This document shows positions 1 to 8,546 of a stretch of DNA of 64,000 bases, one piece after another. This stretch comes from Acidobacteriaceae bacterium (lineage in GTDB: Bacteria > Acidobacteriota > Terriglobia > Terriglobales > Acidobacteriaceae). The first letter of the stretch is position 1, and every line of letters begins with the position of its first letter. The DNA lies in assembly GCA_003140075.1 (NCBI GenBank), contig PLIO01000070.1, forward strand, positions 96,042-160,041, written 5' to 3'. Position numbers and translations under genes: made by a program. The notes below the pieces were generated by a model. The model worked only from the letters and a program-made list of their open reading frames with translations. It searched no databases and had not been told where the DNA came from.

Positions 1-22
1 ACATTGACCAAGACTCCGCCGA

Positions 23-898
23 TCATGAATGCGCGAACGCCCAGTAGAGCTCTCGAGCCTTGGTATAGATCGGACCGAATGGCAGCGAACGGTCGCCGAT
101 CCGCGTCACCGGCACCACTTTCGAGTAGTTTCCCGTGGCGAAAATCTCATCTGCCTTCTCAAAGTCCGCGTAGGTGAGAGTTTTCTCCACCACAGTCACG
201 CCCGCTTTCTGTAGCAGTCCGATCACCCTTTGCCGGGTGATGCCAGCGAGAAACGTTCCATTCGGAATTGGTGTGAGAACGACGCCATCCTTTGCCATGA
301 AAACGTTCGAGGTAGCCAGTTCGGCGACGTTGCCCAGCATGTCGCAGACAATCGCATTGTCGAAGCCCCGGGCGTGCGCTTCGAAAAGTGCGCGCGAGTT
401 GTTCGGATAAAGGCATCCCGCCTTGGAATCGACTGGCATCGTCTCAATGGTAGGCCGGCGAAAGGGAGACACCGTAACCGAAAAGCCTTTCGGCGTGCGC
501 ATCGGCGCTTCGTAGATGGAGAGACACCATCGGGTGGACTCGGGGTCGTGCGCCTGAACCCACGGACCTTCATTCTCCGCCCAGTACATGGGCCGAATGT
601 AGAGCGCAGCATCTTTGTCGAAGCGCGCTACGCCCTCGCGCGCCAGCCTGATCCACTCTTCGGTCGACACCGTGGGTTTGAGGAAGAGCTTCTTTGCGGA
701 GTCGTTTACGCGTGCGCAATGGAGATCAAGATCGGGTGTGACGCCTTCAAACGCACGCGCGCCATCGAAGACAATTGAGCAAAGCCACGCGGCGTGGGTG
801 CGCGGACCCATAATCGGCACGTTGCCTTCGTGCCAGGCCCCCTCGAAATATGTCCAGGTCTTGGTCCAACCGGTTCCGAGTGTCACTTCCGTCTCCAC
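23..898 (-). CDS. ilvE: Branched-chain amino acid aminotransferase family protein (PLP class IV)
   Basis: The 291-residue product matches the fold-type IV aminotransferases that exchange amino groups between branched-chain amino acids and 2-oxoglutarate. The motif VFDGARAFEG lies near residue 43. The PLP-binding lysine is most likely K159 in PVDSKAGCLYPNNSRA. The VAELATSNVF block (about 191-200) and GITRQRVIGL (about 219-228) belong to the phosphate-binding region. Length is normal for the family (about 290-310). The ATG start is followed by a typical cytosolic N terminus. The minus-strand aldehyde dehydrogenase gene lies 64 bp upstream, so the two could be co-transcribed. The exact substrate cannot be fixed from sequence; a D-amino-acid or aromatic transaminase of the same fold is possible. 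Confidence 0.88.
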   Translation of the reverse strand: METEVTLGTGWTKTWTYFEGAWHEGNVPIMGPRTHAAWLCSIVFDGARAFEGVTPDLDLHCARVNDSAKKLFLKPTVSTEEWIRLAREGVARFDKDAALYIRPMYWAENEGPWVQAHDPESTRWCLSIYEAPMRTPKGFSVTVSPFRRPTIETMPVDSKAGCLYPNNSRALFEAHARGFDNAIVCDMLGNVAELATSNVFMAKDGVVLTPIPNGTFLAGITRQRVIGLLQKAGVTVVEKTLTYADFEKADEIFATGNYSKVVPVTRIGDRSLPFGPIYTKARELYWAFAHS

Positions 899-962
899 TG
901 CCTGTTCTTCGTAAGCTACGCCACCCGAATTTAGGGCGTCAATAACTCACGCGGTCCGGTAC

Positions 963-2420
963 TCATTTCGCACGGCTTGCATAACCGAAGATGGACTTCA
1001 GCTCGAGGAATTCTTCCAGCCCAGCCTCGCCCCACTCGCGGCCGTTGCCTGACTGTTTGTAGCCGCCAAAGCAACCGGCGAAGTCGACCCGCGCGTTATT
1101 GATGTGTACGTTGCCCGAACGAATTCGCTTGGCAACCCGCCGCGCGTGTTCGAGGTCTGCCGAACTCACAAAGCCTGACAAACCATAAGGCGTGTCATTC
1201 GCAATTCGGACTGCGTCGTCTTCATCTTCGTAGGGAATCATGCAAAGGACCGGGCCGAATATCTCTTCGCGCGCGACGGTCATCTCGTTGCTGACATCGG
1301 CAAACACGGTCGGCTTGACGAAGTAGCCTTTGTCTTTATTTATACCCTCGGGATTTATGCCCTCGGGACGTCCGGGACCGCCGGCGATCAAGTTTGCGCC
1401 CACTTCGATGCCCTGGGCGATTAAGCGCTGCACTTTTTCGAACTGAGCTTTGCTGGCGAGCGGGCCCATGTGCGTGGCTTCTGCAGACGGTTCGCCGACC
1501 TGGGTAGCATCCGCGGTTTTCTTCGCTGCTGCGATCGCCTGTGCCATCTTCGACCTCGGAACCAGCATGCGCGTGGGAGCGTTGCAGGATTGACCGGTAT
1601 TGCGAAAACACGCTTGCACGCCTTCCTTGACCGCTCCATCGAGATCGGCATCGTCCAAAATAATGTGGGCCGACTTGCCGCCGAGCTCCTGTGTAACCCG
1701 CTTAACCGTAGGGGCGGCGGCTAAAGCAACGGCGATTCCTGCCCGCGTGGATCCAGTGAAGGAAACCATGGCTACATCGGGATGCGAAGAAATCGCTCTA
1801 CCGACCGTGGGCCCATCGCCATTTACTAAGTTAAAAATACCGGGCGGAGTTCCCGCTTCGTGGAGAATCTCCGCAAATAAATATGCCGAGAGAGGCGCAA
1901 TCTCGCTGGGCTTGAGGACCATGGTGCACCCGGCGGCGAGAGCCGGCGCGACCTTGGCGACAACCTGGTTCATCGGCCAGTTCCAGGGTGTAATGAGCCC
2001 GCAAACTCCAATCGGTTCTTTTCGCATCAGCGTCGAGCCCTTGAGATCTTCGAACTTGAACTGCTCCAGAACTTTCACAATCTCAAACAAATGCCCCAGA
2101 CCAGCCGGAGTTTGTGCCGCTCGTGCGAGAGAAATGGGACATCCCATCTCCTGCGAAATAGTTTCGGCCATGGCTTCAGACTTGGCCTTGTAGATCTCGA
2201 TGATCCGCCGCAGAAGCGCCAACCGCTCCTCAACAGTGGCTTCCGAGTACGACTCGAAGGCGCTCTTGGCTGCGGCCACGGCTTTATCGACGTCGGAAGA
2301 GCTGCCGAGCGAGATCGTTGCGATGGGTTGCTCGTTTGCGGGATTGATGACTTCGAAGTCGTGAGCTTTGCTCGGACTGACCCATTTCCCATCGATGTAA
2401 AACTGCCGGCAATCCTTCAT
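963..2420 (-). CDS. NAD(P)-dependent aldehyde dehydrogenase
   Basis: This 485-residue soluble enzyme belongs to the aldehyde dehydrogenase superfamily, which oxidises aldehydes to carboxylic acids. The family landmarks are present: PWNWP (145-149, catalytic-site Asn147), FTGSTRAG (221-228, nucleotide binding), the general base Glu245 in TQELGGKSAH, and the nucleophile Cys279 in TGQSCN. Near the C terminus are EEIFGPVLCM and the substrate-side block GGYKQSGNGREWG. Length is standard. Start is an ATG; the first residues are the usual ALDH opening (FYIDGKWV). It lies upstream of the aminotransferase on the same strand. A role next to the ThDP decarboxylase at 8.5-10.2 kb, which would release aldehydes, is inference. 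Confidence 0.93.
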   Translation of the reverse strand: MKDCRQFYIDGKWVSPSKAHDFEVINPANEQPIATISLGSSSDVDKAVAAAKSAFESYSEATVEERLALLRRIIEIYKAKSEAMAETISQEMGCPISLARAAQTPAGLGHLFEIVKVLEQFKFEDLKGSTLMRKEPIGVCGLITPWNWPMNQVVAKVAPALAAGCTMVLKPSEIAPLSAYLFAEILHEAGTPPGIFNLVNGDGPTVGRAISSHPDVAMVSFTGSTRAGIAVALAAAPTVKRVTQELGGKSAHIILDDADLDGAVKEGVQACFRNTGQSCNAPTRMLVPRSKMAQAIAAAKKTADATQVGEPSAEATHMGPLASKAQFEKVQRLIAQGIEVGANLIAGGPGRPEGINPEGINKDKGYFVKPTVFADVSNEMTVAREEIFGPVLCMIPYEDEDDAVRIANDTPYGLSGFVSSADLEHARRVAKRIRSGNVHINNARVDFAGCFGGYKQSGNGREWGEAGLEEFLELKSIFGYASRAK

Positions 2421-2555
2421 TCATGCTCCAATCGGCAACACCAGGTAAGCACAAAGGTGTTCACCCTTCATGTTACCGCGAGTTTGCGTGGAGCTTTCCA
2501 AAGTCTTGGCACCAAGGTTTTTCTTGAAGGAAGCTGATGGTGTTAAGGTGAAACC

Positions 2556-3539
2556 GTGCGCCCGCTGGCGCTTCGCACTACGCGGGCGAATGGGTGCATT
2601 TTGCAGGACACGACGAACCGAGCATCGACTTCCAAATTGTCGCCACTTCTAGTTTTTTCAATGCTGGGAGCGATTTCTCTGGCGATCTGGTGGGGTTCGC
2701 TCTTGTCTACGTTTGCTCTGGCTCTGAGCGACGAGCAATTCACCCACGTCCTGCTGATTGTGCCTATCAGCGCGGCCTTGATCATCCTGGATTGGCGCTC
2801 GCCCGAACCCTCCACCGGATCGGCCGTGAGGATTGGTTCAGCATTGCTGGCCGTCGCCGCTTTGCTGACCTGCGTTGTGAGATTGAAAGTGGCCGCGCTG
2901 GTCCCCGATTGTCAGCTTGCGGTGAACATGCTGGCGTTGGTGCTGTGGTGGATCGCGGCTTTTGTCTTTTGTTTCGGCACCGGTGCGTTCCGGCGCGCGC
3001 TCTTTCCTCTTTGCTTCCTATTCTGGCTGGTGCCTTTCCCAGATTTCGTTTTGGCTCCCGTCATTAGTTGGCTGCAGCAAGGCTCTGCCGCTTCTGCCCA
3101 TATACTTTTCGCGGCGGTGGGTGTTCCCGTGGCACAACATGGGATGCTGTTGCATATTCCAGGTCTGACGCTCGAGGTTGCGCCGGAGTGCAGCAGCATC
3201 CGTTCGAGCTTGATATTGATGGTCACGACCATGGTTCTTGCGCAGCTTCTCCTGCGCTCACCCTGGCGAAAGGCCTTGATCATCGCTGTGGCCATCCCTC
3301 TTTCTGTCGCCAAGAACGGGCTTCGCATATTTGCCCTCGGAATGCTCGCAACCCGCGCGAGCCCGAGCTTTCTGACGGGGAGACTCCATCGCCAGGGCGG
3401 GATCATCTTCTTTCTCATCGCTCTGGCTGCGGTATTCCTGCTTATTTGGATTTTGCGCCGGGGTGAATCGGAAAAGCCAAGACTCGCGTCGGGAGATGCG
3501 GTTCGAAAACAGACCGAACTTAAGGTCGATTCAACTTAG
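2556..3539 (+). CDS. Exosortase (archaeosortase/exosortase family transpeptidase)
   Basis: The 327-residue polytopic membrane protein has the exosortase signature. The probable nucleophile is Cys212 in APECSSIRSSL, followed by a conserved arginine (about R257 in AKNGLRIF) and a histidine (about H278 in GRLHRQGG), each at the start of a transmembrane segment. These enzymes cleave PEP-CTERM-like C-terminal signals at the membrane and are usually tied to exopolysaccharide loci. The GTG start at 2556 has AAGGTG just upstream; internal ATG36 is another possibility. The gene is divergent from the aldehyde dehydrogenase gene and its end overlaps the converging gene by 4 bp. No classical PEP-CTERM substrate was seen in the window. 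Confidence 0.88.
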   Translation: MRPLALRTTRANGCILQDTTNRASTSKLSPLLVFSMLGAISLAIWWGSLLSTFALALSDEQFTHVLLIVPISAALIILDWRSPEPSTGSAVRIGSALLAVAALLTCVVRLKVAALVPDCQLAVNMLALVLWWIAAFVFCFGTGAFRRALFPLCFLFWLVPFPDFVLAPVISWLQQGSAASAHILFAAVGVPVAQHGMLLHIPGLTLEVAPECSSIRSSLILMVTTMVLAQLLLRSPWRKALIIAVAIPLSVAKNGLRIFALGMLATRASPSFLTGRLHRQGGIIFFLIALAAVFLLIWILRRGESEKPRLASGDAVRKQTELKVDST

Positions 3540-4021
3540 CGATGGGCAAGGTCAAACGTCACGGCTGCTGCGGAGGAGCTGATGTTCAGCATGGAGATAT
3601 ACCGTTCCATCTTGTGATGGCCGGTCTTGTGGAAGAAGTAGCTGAGCCCGACCACGCCAGCCGTCTCGCCAGCGAAGTTCACGGCAAGCCCCGCGGTGCT
3701 GCCGCTGAACACACGCGTCACAGGGTTCAGTTCCTGGCCGCCGCCGTGCAGATTGTCCTTGGTCACAACGAAATCGGCGGCGCTGAACGCGGCGTTTGTC
3801 GCAAACAGAATGCTATTTTCACGATCCCAGAATCGATGGCTCGGCGCCTCGGGAAGTCTGGTGGGTTGAACCGAGCTCACCATCGGGGCAGGTTCCATAG
3901 CCGCGGGTTGGAGCAAAGCGGCAGAGACCTCCTGGGACAGCACCGGCCGGCACAAACCCAGCACTGCCAACAAGATTGCTGCCCTGTAGCGAACGATCCC
4001 GCGAAGCCATTTTGTCTGCAT
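3536..4021 (-). CDS. Secreted protein of unknown function
   Basis: I do not recognise this family with certainty. From the ATG at 4021 the product is 161 residues, beginning with a clear signal peptide (MQTKWLRG, then a hydrophobic run ending near LCRPVLSQ). The mature part is alanine-rich, contains RFWDRENSILFATNAA and a hydrophobic Gly-rich stretch (AGLAVNFAGETAGVVGLSYFF), and ends DLAHR. It resembles small conserved secreted or membrane-associated proteins of Acidobacteria, by memory only. A GTG at 4051 would add ten residues ahead of the signal peptide, which is why the ATG is preferred. The gene converges with, and overlaps by 4 bp, the exosortase gene. Its upstream region holds several palindromes. 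Confidence 0.6.
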   Translation of the reverse strand: MQTKWLRGIVRYRAAILLAVLGLCRPVLSQEVSAALLQPAAMEPAPMVSSVQPTRLPEAPSHRFWDRENSILFATNAAFSAADFVVTKDNLHGGGQELNPVTRVFSGSTAGLAVNFAGETAGVVGLSYFFHKTGHHKMERYISMLNISSSAAAVTFDLAHR

Positions 4022-4312
4022 AAACTTTAGTGAGTGCCGAGCATCGGCCACCTGTACTAGTACTAACGCAAGTGCCTAGCCACCGAGAATGGCTCCTAAG
4101 TGCCAGTAAGATGTTTGGAATGATTACTTTAGGTGTGACTGGAGTGACTAAAGTCACTCCCCGTATGCAAGAGCTTGCATACGCGCGAGCGTTTCTCTCG
4201 TTGGACCGACGTTGAAGGTTGATGTGAGCTAGGAAGCCGTCGCCCTCAGCGTCAAGCAGCTTGTGAGTCCGGTAGAATGCTCCGTTCTTGCGGATGAGGC
4301 GTCCGGAGGTTC
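4022..4312. promoter_or_regulatory. Divergent intergenic region with stacked palindromes
   Basis: This 291-bp space separates the minus-strand secreted-protein gene from the plus-strand lipoprotein gene. It contains a 10-bp palindrome GTACTAGTAC (4054-4063). A perfect inverted repeat at 4141-4160 has half-sites GGAGTGACT/AGTCACTCC and 2-bp spacing. A second, unrelated perfect repeat at 4162-4183 has half-sites CGTATGCAAG/CTTGCATACG. AGTGCC occurs three times (4033, 4071, 4099). No T-run follows the inverted repeats, so dimer-binding operators are more likely than terminators. Confidence 0.5.
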
Positions 4313-4831
4313 ATGATCCGCAACGTGGGAGCGAGACAACAGGTGAGAAGCTTATCGATCTTCGTCAAACTGACACCAGCGGTTCTGGGAGTAGTCGCGT
4401 TCGTGACCTTGAGTTGCACGCCGCGGAACGAGAGCCAAACCAGGCACACACCGAGTCCCGGCGATGGAAAGGCGCCACAGTCGGCCGAAATCCCGATGTG
4501 CAGCGGAGCTCCCGCCGCTTCGTCTGACGGGCACACGCCTTCGCAGGTCAATCCGCATCCGCACTCCGTGACGCTCTCGTGGAATGCGGCCATTCCCGCG
4601 ACCAGGTCACCGCTGGATGCGATCAAGGGTTACTACGTGTATCGCAGTCTCGCGTCTCATCGATACCGCGAGAGAGATAGAATCAGCGATTCAATCGTTC
4701 TGGGCACCCGATGTATCGATACCGCTGTCGAGCCCCGAAAGACGTACTTCTACGTCGTCAAGGCAGTTACGACAGGCGGAAAGCAGAGCAAATCGTCACT
4801 CGAGATTAAGGCAGCGGTTCCCTTTCCCTGA
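4313..4831 (+). CDS. Putative lipoprotein with a fibronectin type III-like domain
   Basis: The 172-residue product has a hydrophobic export signal ending in a lipobox-like VTLSC (Cys at about residue 41), so it is probably lipid-anchored. After a polar, Pro/Ser/Gln-rich linker comes one FN3-like beta-sandwich: HSVTLSWNA, then IKGYYVYRS, then KTYFYVVKAV and a C-terminal SSLEIKAAVP strand. The FN3 block resembles the C-terminal domain of the choice-of-anchor-D protein encoded next door (NLFWNSS...GYNVYRS...TYYYAATSV), suggesting related adhesion or carbohydrate-interacting proteins. GGAGG lies 4 nt ahead of the ATG at 4313, supporting this start. It may act in cell-surface or matrix structure; no enzyme motif is visible. 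Confidence 0.68.
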   Translation: MIRNVGARQQVRSLSIFVKLTPAVLGVVAFVTLSCTPRNESQTRHTPSPGDGKAPQSAEIPMCSGAPAASSDGHTPSQVNPHPHSVTLSWNAAIPATRSPLDAIKGYYVYRSLASHRYRERDRISDSIVLGTRCIDTAVEPRKTYFYVVKAVTTGGKQSKSSLEIKAAVPFP

Positions 4832-4872
4832 CGCGCATCGAGCGCGGTCGTGATCATAGGAGAAATAGCCTT

Positions 4873-6147
4873 CTACGGGACCACCGCTTGCACTGGCGTC
4901 GAGCGAGTGCTCTCCTGTCCACTGGAGTTCACCGAAGTGGCAGCATAGTAATAAGTCTGCCCGGAGACGACCGTGCTATCGGTATAGGCAGTATTGGACT
5001 CCAGGATGGGATTTATTTTGGCATACGTGCCGTTCGTGCTCGCGCTCCGATAAACGTTGTAGCCCACTGCATCCGCGCTGGAATTCCAGAAGAGGTTGAC
5101 GCTGTAGGCAGTCACGGTACCGGTGCCATTCAGCGATTCAACCGCTTGGGAGTTGGATGCATTGCTGCCGAACGTGAGAGCGCCAGACACCGTACCGCTG
5201 CTTTGTGGCGTGAAGGCTACATTGAATGACATGCTCTGCCCCGTGGCGATCGTCAACGGGAAAGAGGCTCCATTCAAGACAAATTGCGAACTGCTGCTGC
5301 TGGCAGAGGATACCGTCACAGTTGCACCCACTGCGCTCATCGTCATTGGTTCAGTCTGTGTTGTTCCAACCGGCACGTTGCCGAAACTCAGCGGCGCCGG
5401 AGCTATGGTTAGCTGACCCGTCGTCGTTCCCGTGCCGGAAAGAGGGACGGTTAGCGCGGGACTAACCACAAGCAGGCTCCCCCCGACTGTGCCGGATGAT
5501 TGCGGGTTGAACGTGACATTGAATGTGGCGCTTTGCCCGGCAGCCAAAGTCAGAGGTAGATTAGGCCCGCTCATTGAGAATCCGCTACCAGTTGTCGTAA
5601 CCGCCAACAGGGTCACCTTCCAGGAACGGTCGTTCGTGAGCACCACGGGCACAGTGGCACTGCTCCCTACCGCCACCTGGCCAAACGAAGCACTCGATGG
5701 CGTGGCGGTCACGGACTCGCTACTCACGCCCGCGCCCTCAGCGTCAAGCGTTAAGGTGGAGTTGGACGCATCGCTGGAGAACTTGATCGTTCCCTGCGTC
5801 CACCCGTTCGCCGAGGGAGTGAAGCTCACACTCACCCCGACGCTTTGCCCCGCTGCTAACGAAAGGGGGAGGCTCAGCTGGGGCGCCGTGAACTCTCTGT
5901 TGCTGATCGTGACTTCCGAGATCGTGACACTCGTCTGCCCTGTATTCGTCACGGTCGCCATCAAGGTCTCGCTCTGACCCGTGATGATGTCGCCAAATTG
6001 AAGGCCCGTGGGATTGCAAGTGAGTTGTCGGGTGGCTGCACCGGCACTCACCGACGCTATGCCAAACAGCAGGATTGCCAAACCGATGGTTGGAAAATGG
6101 ATTGCGGGGACGGAGAAAGACTGGATGATGGACTGGGGGAGTCGCAT
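4873..6147 (-). CDS. Choice-of-anchor D repeat protein with C-terminal FN3-like domain
   Basis: From the ATG at 6147 the product is 424 residues; the open frame extends to 6231 but the added residues precede the signal peptide and look non-coding. A signal peptide (hydrophobic core around IGLAILLFGIASVSAGA) is followed by three repeats of about 100 residues with the pattern L-FG-V-VG-S/T-T, then LT-A-GQS-F-V-FTPQSSG (for example LSFGNVPVGTTQ and FNVAFTPQSSGTVSG). This is the choice-of-anchor-D/HYDIN-like Ig fold common in Acidobacteria. A FN3-like domain closes the protein. It is a secreted surface or matrix protein with no catalytic motif. It converges on the lipoprotein gene and is near the exosortase, but its C terminus (PVQAVVP) lacks a sortable transmembrane tail. 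Confidence 0.75.
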   Translation of the reverse strand: MRLPQSIIQSFSVPAIHFPTIGLAILLFGIASVSAGAATRQLTCNPTGLQFGDIITGQSETLMATVTNTGQTSVTISEVTISNREFTAPQLSLPLSLAAGQSVGVSVSFTPSANGWTQGTIKFSSDASNSTLTLDAEGAGVSSESVTATPSSASFGQVAVGSSATVPVVLTNDRSWKVTLLAVTTTGSGFSMSGPNLPLTLAAGQSATFNVTFNPQSSGTVGGSLLVVSPALTVPLSGTGTTTGQLTIAPAPLSFGNVPVGTTQTEPMTMSAVGATVTVSSASSSSSQFVLNGASFPLTIATGQSMSFNVAFTPQSSGTVSGALTFGSNASNSQAVESLNGTGTVTAYSVNLFWNSSADAVGYNVYRSASTNGTYAKINPILESNTAYTDSTVVSGQTYYYAATSVNSSGQESTRSTPVQAVVP

Positions 6148-6559
6148 GCATCCAGTATGGGAACCCGTCACTGCGCCGAGTAGATTCCGGCAGTACATGA
6201 ACCGCATTGGCCGGTAGGCCAACAGGTCCAAATCGGAACTGATTGCCCATTAAGGGGCCCAAACTCGAATAGAAAATCGGAAGGGCATGAAGTGGTAGAT
6301 GGGCACGTCCTCGGCAACTGCCAACTGAACGGAATTATGATTTGCATGAGCGCCGGCCGTTCACAGTATTCGACTCGAACGACGCTTCGCTGCCAGCACG
6401 CTCACGGAGCATCAGGGAAGGCCACTCATTGTTTGGACAGGGAGCGCCCAAATGCCTAATACCACTTGAGTATCGGAGTGAAACGAAAAAGGTAGGAATG
6501 CGCCGGTAGAACTGAATGCTGGGAGCGCGTGTACAATCCCTCAGCATCGGGAATGCTCA
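6148..6559. other. Intergenic region between divergent genes
   Basis: No gene could be supported here. The region separates the choice-of-anchor-D gene (minus) from the DUF485/symporter operon (plus) and must hold both promoters. I did not find a convincing -35/-10 pair, terminator or repeat. Short open frames are unconvincing. Confidence 0.4.
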
Positions 6560-6913
6560 ATGAACCCTCCCACGCAGCGTAGCTCGCGGAACTTGCCCGA
6601 TCGGGCAGAATGGGATCGGATTGCCACCAGTGCACAATTTCAAGACTTGTTGGCCAGGAAAAAAGCATTCATTCTTCCAGCCCTTCTGTTTTTTCTCGTG
6701 TACTACCTGCTTCTTCCTATTCTGGTCGGGTGCGCACCAATACTGATGTCTAATCGAGTGCTCGGAACCGTGACTCTGGCGTACCTATTCGCGCTCTCCC
6801 AATTCGCCGTGGGGTGGGCGATTGCCGGGTTATACCTAAGGGCTTCTACGAAGTTCGACAAGCTCATCGAGGATCTCCTTGCGCGGGCGAATGGTTCCGA
6901 AGGAGGGAGGTGA
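6560..6913 (+). CDS. DUF485 membrane protein (YjcH-like partner of solute symporter)
   Basis: The 117-residue protein has a polar N terminus, the motif FQDLLARKKAFILPA (about residues 28-42), and two transmembrane segments (about 40-65 and 72-95), followed by a short charged tail. This is the DUF485 pattern. DUF485 proteins are nearly always encoded immediately upstream of an acetate/monocarboxylate sodium symporter, as yjcH precedes actP in Escherichia coli. Here the stop TGA is followed directly by the GTG start of the symporter, implying translational coupling. Its molecular role in the transporter is unsettled. Start is ATG at 6560. Confidence 0.88.
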   Translation: MNPPTQRSSRNLPDRAEWDRIATSAQFQDLLARKKAFILPALLFFLVYYLLLPILVGCAPILMSNRVLGTVTLAYLFALSQFAVGWAIAGLYLRASTKFDKLIEDLLARANGSEGGR

Positions 6914-8530
6914 GTGTCGATTGCCCTGGTTGTTTTCCTCGCATTCATCGCAGGTACTCTCGGAATCACATATTGGGCTGCGAAGCGCTCCCGCGGAGCT
7001 AGCGCGTATTTCGCCGCCGGTCGTGGCATCACAGCCTGGCAAAATGGATTTGCAGTAGCGGGTGATTTCATGAGTGCGGCGTCATTTCTCGGGATTGTCG
7101 GTCTGATTGCACTGCAGGGGTTCGACGGATTTTTGTATGCGGTTGGCGGCTTTGCCGCTTTCGTGACGATCCTCCTGTTGGTCGCGGAACCACTTCGCAA
7201 CACCGGGAAATACACCATGGGAGATGTGTTGGCCTACCGCCTGCGGCCACGGCCAGTGCGGGCGCTGGCTGCTCTCAGCACACTGGCGACGATTCTGTTT
7301 TACATGATTGCGCAAATGGTTGGTGCGGGAGCGCTGGTGGCGCTGCTTCTGGCGAATTCCGGCATCAGCTACAACATGGCGGTAACCGGAGTGGGCATCC
7401 TGATGATGGTATACGTGGTTTTCGGCGGCATGTTGGCGACCACGTGGGTGCAGATCGTCAAAGCTATGCTGTTATCGACGTGCGCCTTCGCTCTGACCAT
7501 CTTGGTGTTGGGACATTTTCATTTTGATCTCGGCGAGTTCTTTGCCGCGGCCAGCCGGGTCGCATACCATCAGAAAGATCAACTGGTTGTCCGAGACTTC
7601 CTACAACCCGGTTTGCACTACAAGCCGCCCTATGGGCCGCTCGATTTGATCTCCCTAGGGCTGGTATTCGCTGTCGGAACAGCGGGGCTTCCGCACATTC
7701 TGGTGAAGTTCTACACCGTGCCTGACGCGCAAACAGCACGCAAGAGCGTAGTGTGGGCCATGATTCTGATCGGCAGCTTTTATGTAATGACCTCCGTGCT
7801 CGGCCTCGGCGCGGCCGCCATCGTGGGCCCAGACTATATTGTCACTCACGGTGGAACCAACATGAGTGGTCCGCTGTTGGCACAAGCTCTGGCGGGTGAC
7901 GTTTTTCTGGCTCTGGTGTCGGCCGTTGCTTTCGCCACGATTCTTGCCGTTGTGGCGGGCTTGACGATCAGCGCATCCACTTCCTTCGCTCACGATTTCT
8001 GGATCAATGTGATCCACCATGGAGTGGAGCGGAGGTCCGGCGAAACGGTCCTGATGGCGCGGGTTTCGGCGCTGGCGGTTGGAGCGGTTGCAATTATGAT
8101 CGCGATTGCATTGGGACCGGCGTCCAATGCCGGGATTCTCGCAACCCTCGGCATGGCGGTGGCCGCCTCCGCGAACTTTCCCGTCGTTGTGCTCTCGATC
8201 TTCTGGCGTCGCTTCAATACCGCGGGGGCCATCGCCGGTTTGTCGGTTGGCCTGCTGGCCTCGATCGGGCTCATCCTGGCGAGTCCGAACTTCATGGGCA
8301 TCGATCCACTCAACGCAACCGGGACCGTACACCACCTGATTCAAGCGAAGGCGTGGTTTCCATTGGAGAACGTAGGCATCGTGAGCGTGCCGCTCGGTTT
8401 TTTGGCGGCGATTGTAGGCACTCTGCTCAGCGATGAACCCAGTTCCGAAGCGAAGTTCAACGAGTTCATGGTCCGCGCGAACACGGGGCTGGGAGCGGAA
8501 GAAGCCGCGGCAAAAACCACCGTGAGCTGA
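6914..8530 (+). CDS. actP: Sodium:solute symporter, ActP-like monocarboxylate permease
   Basis: This 538-residue inner-membrane protein belongs to the SSS family. It has about 13 predicted hydrophobic segments and the typical N-terminal blocks YFAAGRGITAWQNGFAVAGD and FMSAASFLGIVGLIAL (about residues 36-72), matching ActP/MctC-type carriers for acetate and other short monocarboxylates. GLPHILVKFYTVPDA (about 255-270) is a further family block. The GTG start abuts the stop of the DUF485 gene with no gap, so the two form an operon. Downstream, the converging ThDP decarboxylase gene ends 16 bp away. Substrate choice (acetate, pyruvate, propionate or similar) cannot be read from sequence alone. 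Confidence 0.9.
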   Translation: MSIALVVFLAFIAGTLGITYWAAKRSRGASAYFAAGRGITAWQNGFAVAGDFMSAASFLGIVGLIALQGFDGFLYAVGGFAAFVTILLLVAEPLRNTGKYTMGDVLAYRLRPRPVRALAALSTLATILFYMIAQMVGAGALVALLLANSGISYNMAVTGVGILMMVYVVFGGMLATTWVQIVKAMLLSTCAFALTILVLGHFHFDLGEFFAAASRVAYHQKDQLVVRDFLQPGLHYKPPYGPLDLISLGLVFAVGTAGLPHILVKFYTVPDAQTARKSVVWAMILIGSFYVMTSVLGLGAAAIVGPDYIVTHGGTNMSGPLLAQALAGDVFLALVSAVAFATILAVVAGLTISASTSFAHDFWINVIHHGVERRSGETVLMARVSALAVGAVAIMIAIALGPASNAGILATLGMAVAASANFPVVVLSIFWRRFNTAGAIAGLSVGLLASIGLILASPNFMGIDPLNATGTVHHLIQAKAWFPLENVGIVSVPLGFLAAIVGTLLSDEPSSEAKFNEFMVRANTGLGAEEAAAKTTVS

Positions 8531-8546
8531 ATCTGGTCTCGATTCT

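Noticed and set aside
2513-2530. Sigma-54-like TTGGCAC upstream of the exosortase gene
   Set aside because: The -12 GC element is not at the required distance; the match is only to the -24 half.
6301-6320. Sigma-54-like GG-N10-GC upstream of the DUF485/symporter operon
   Set aside because: The -12 region reads CGGCA rather than TTGCA and the site is about 240 bp upstream; too weak to call.
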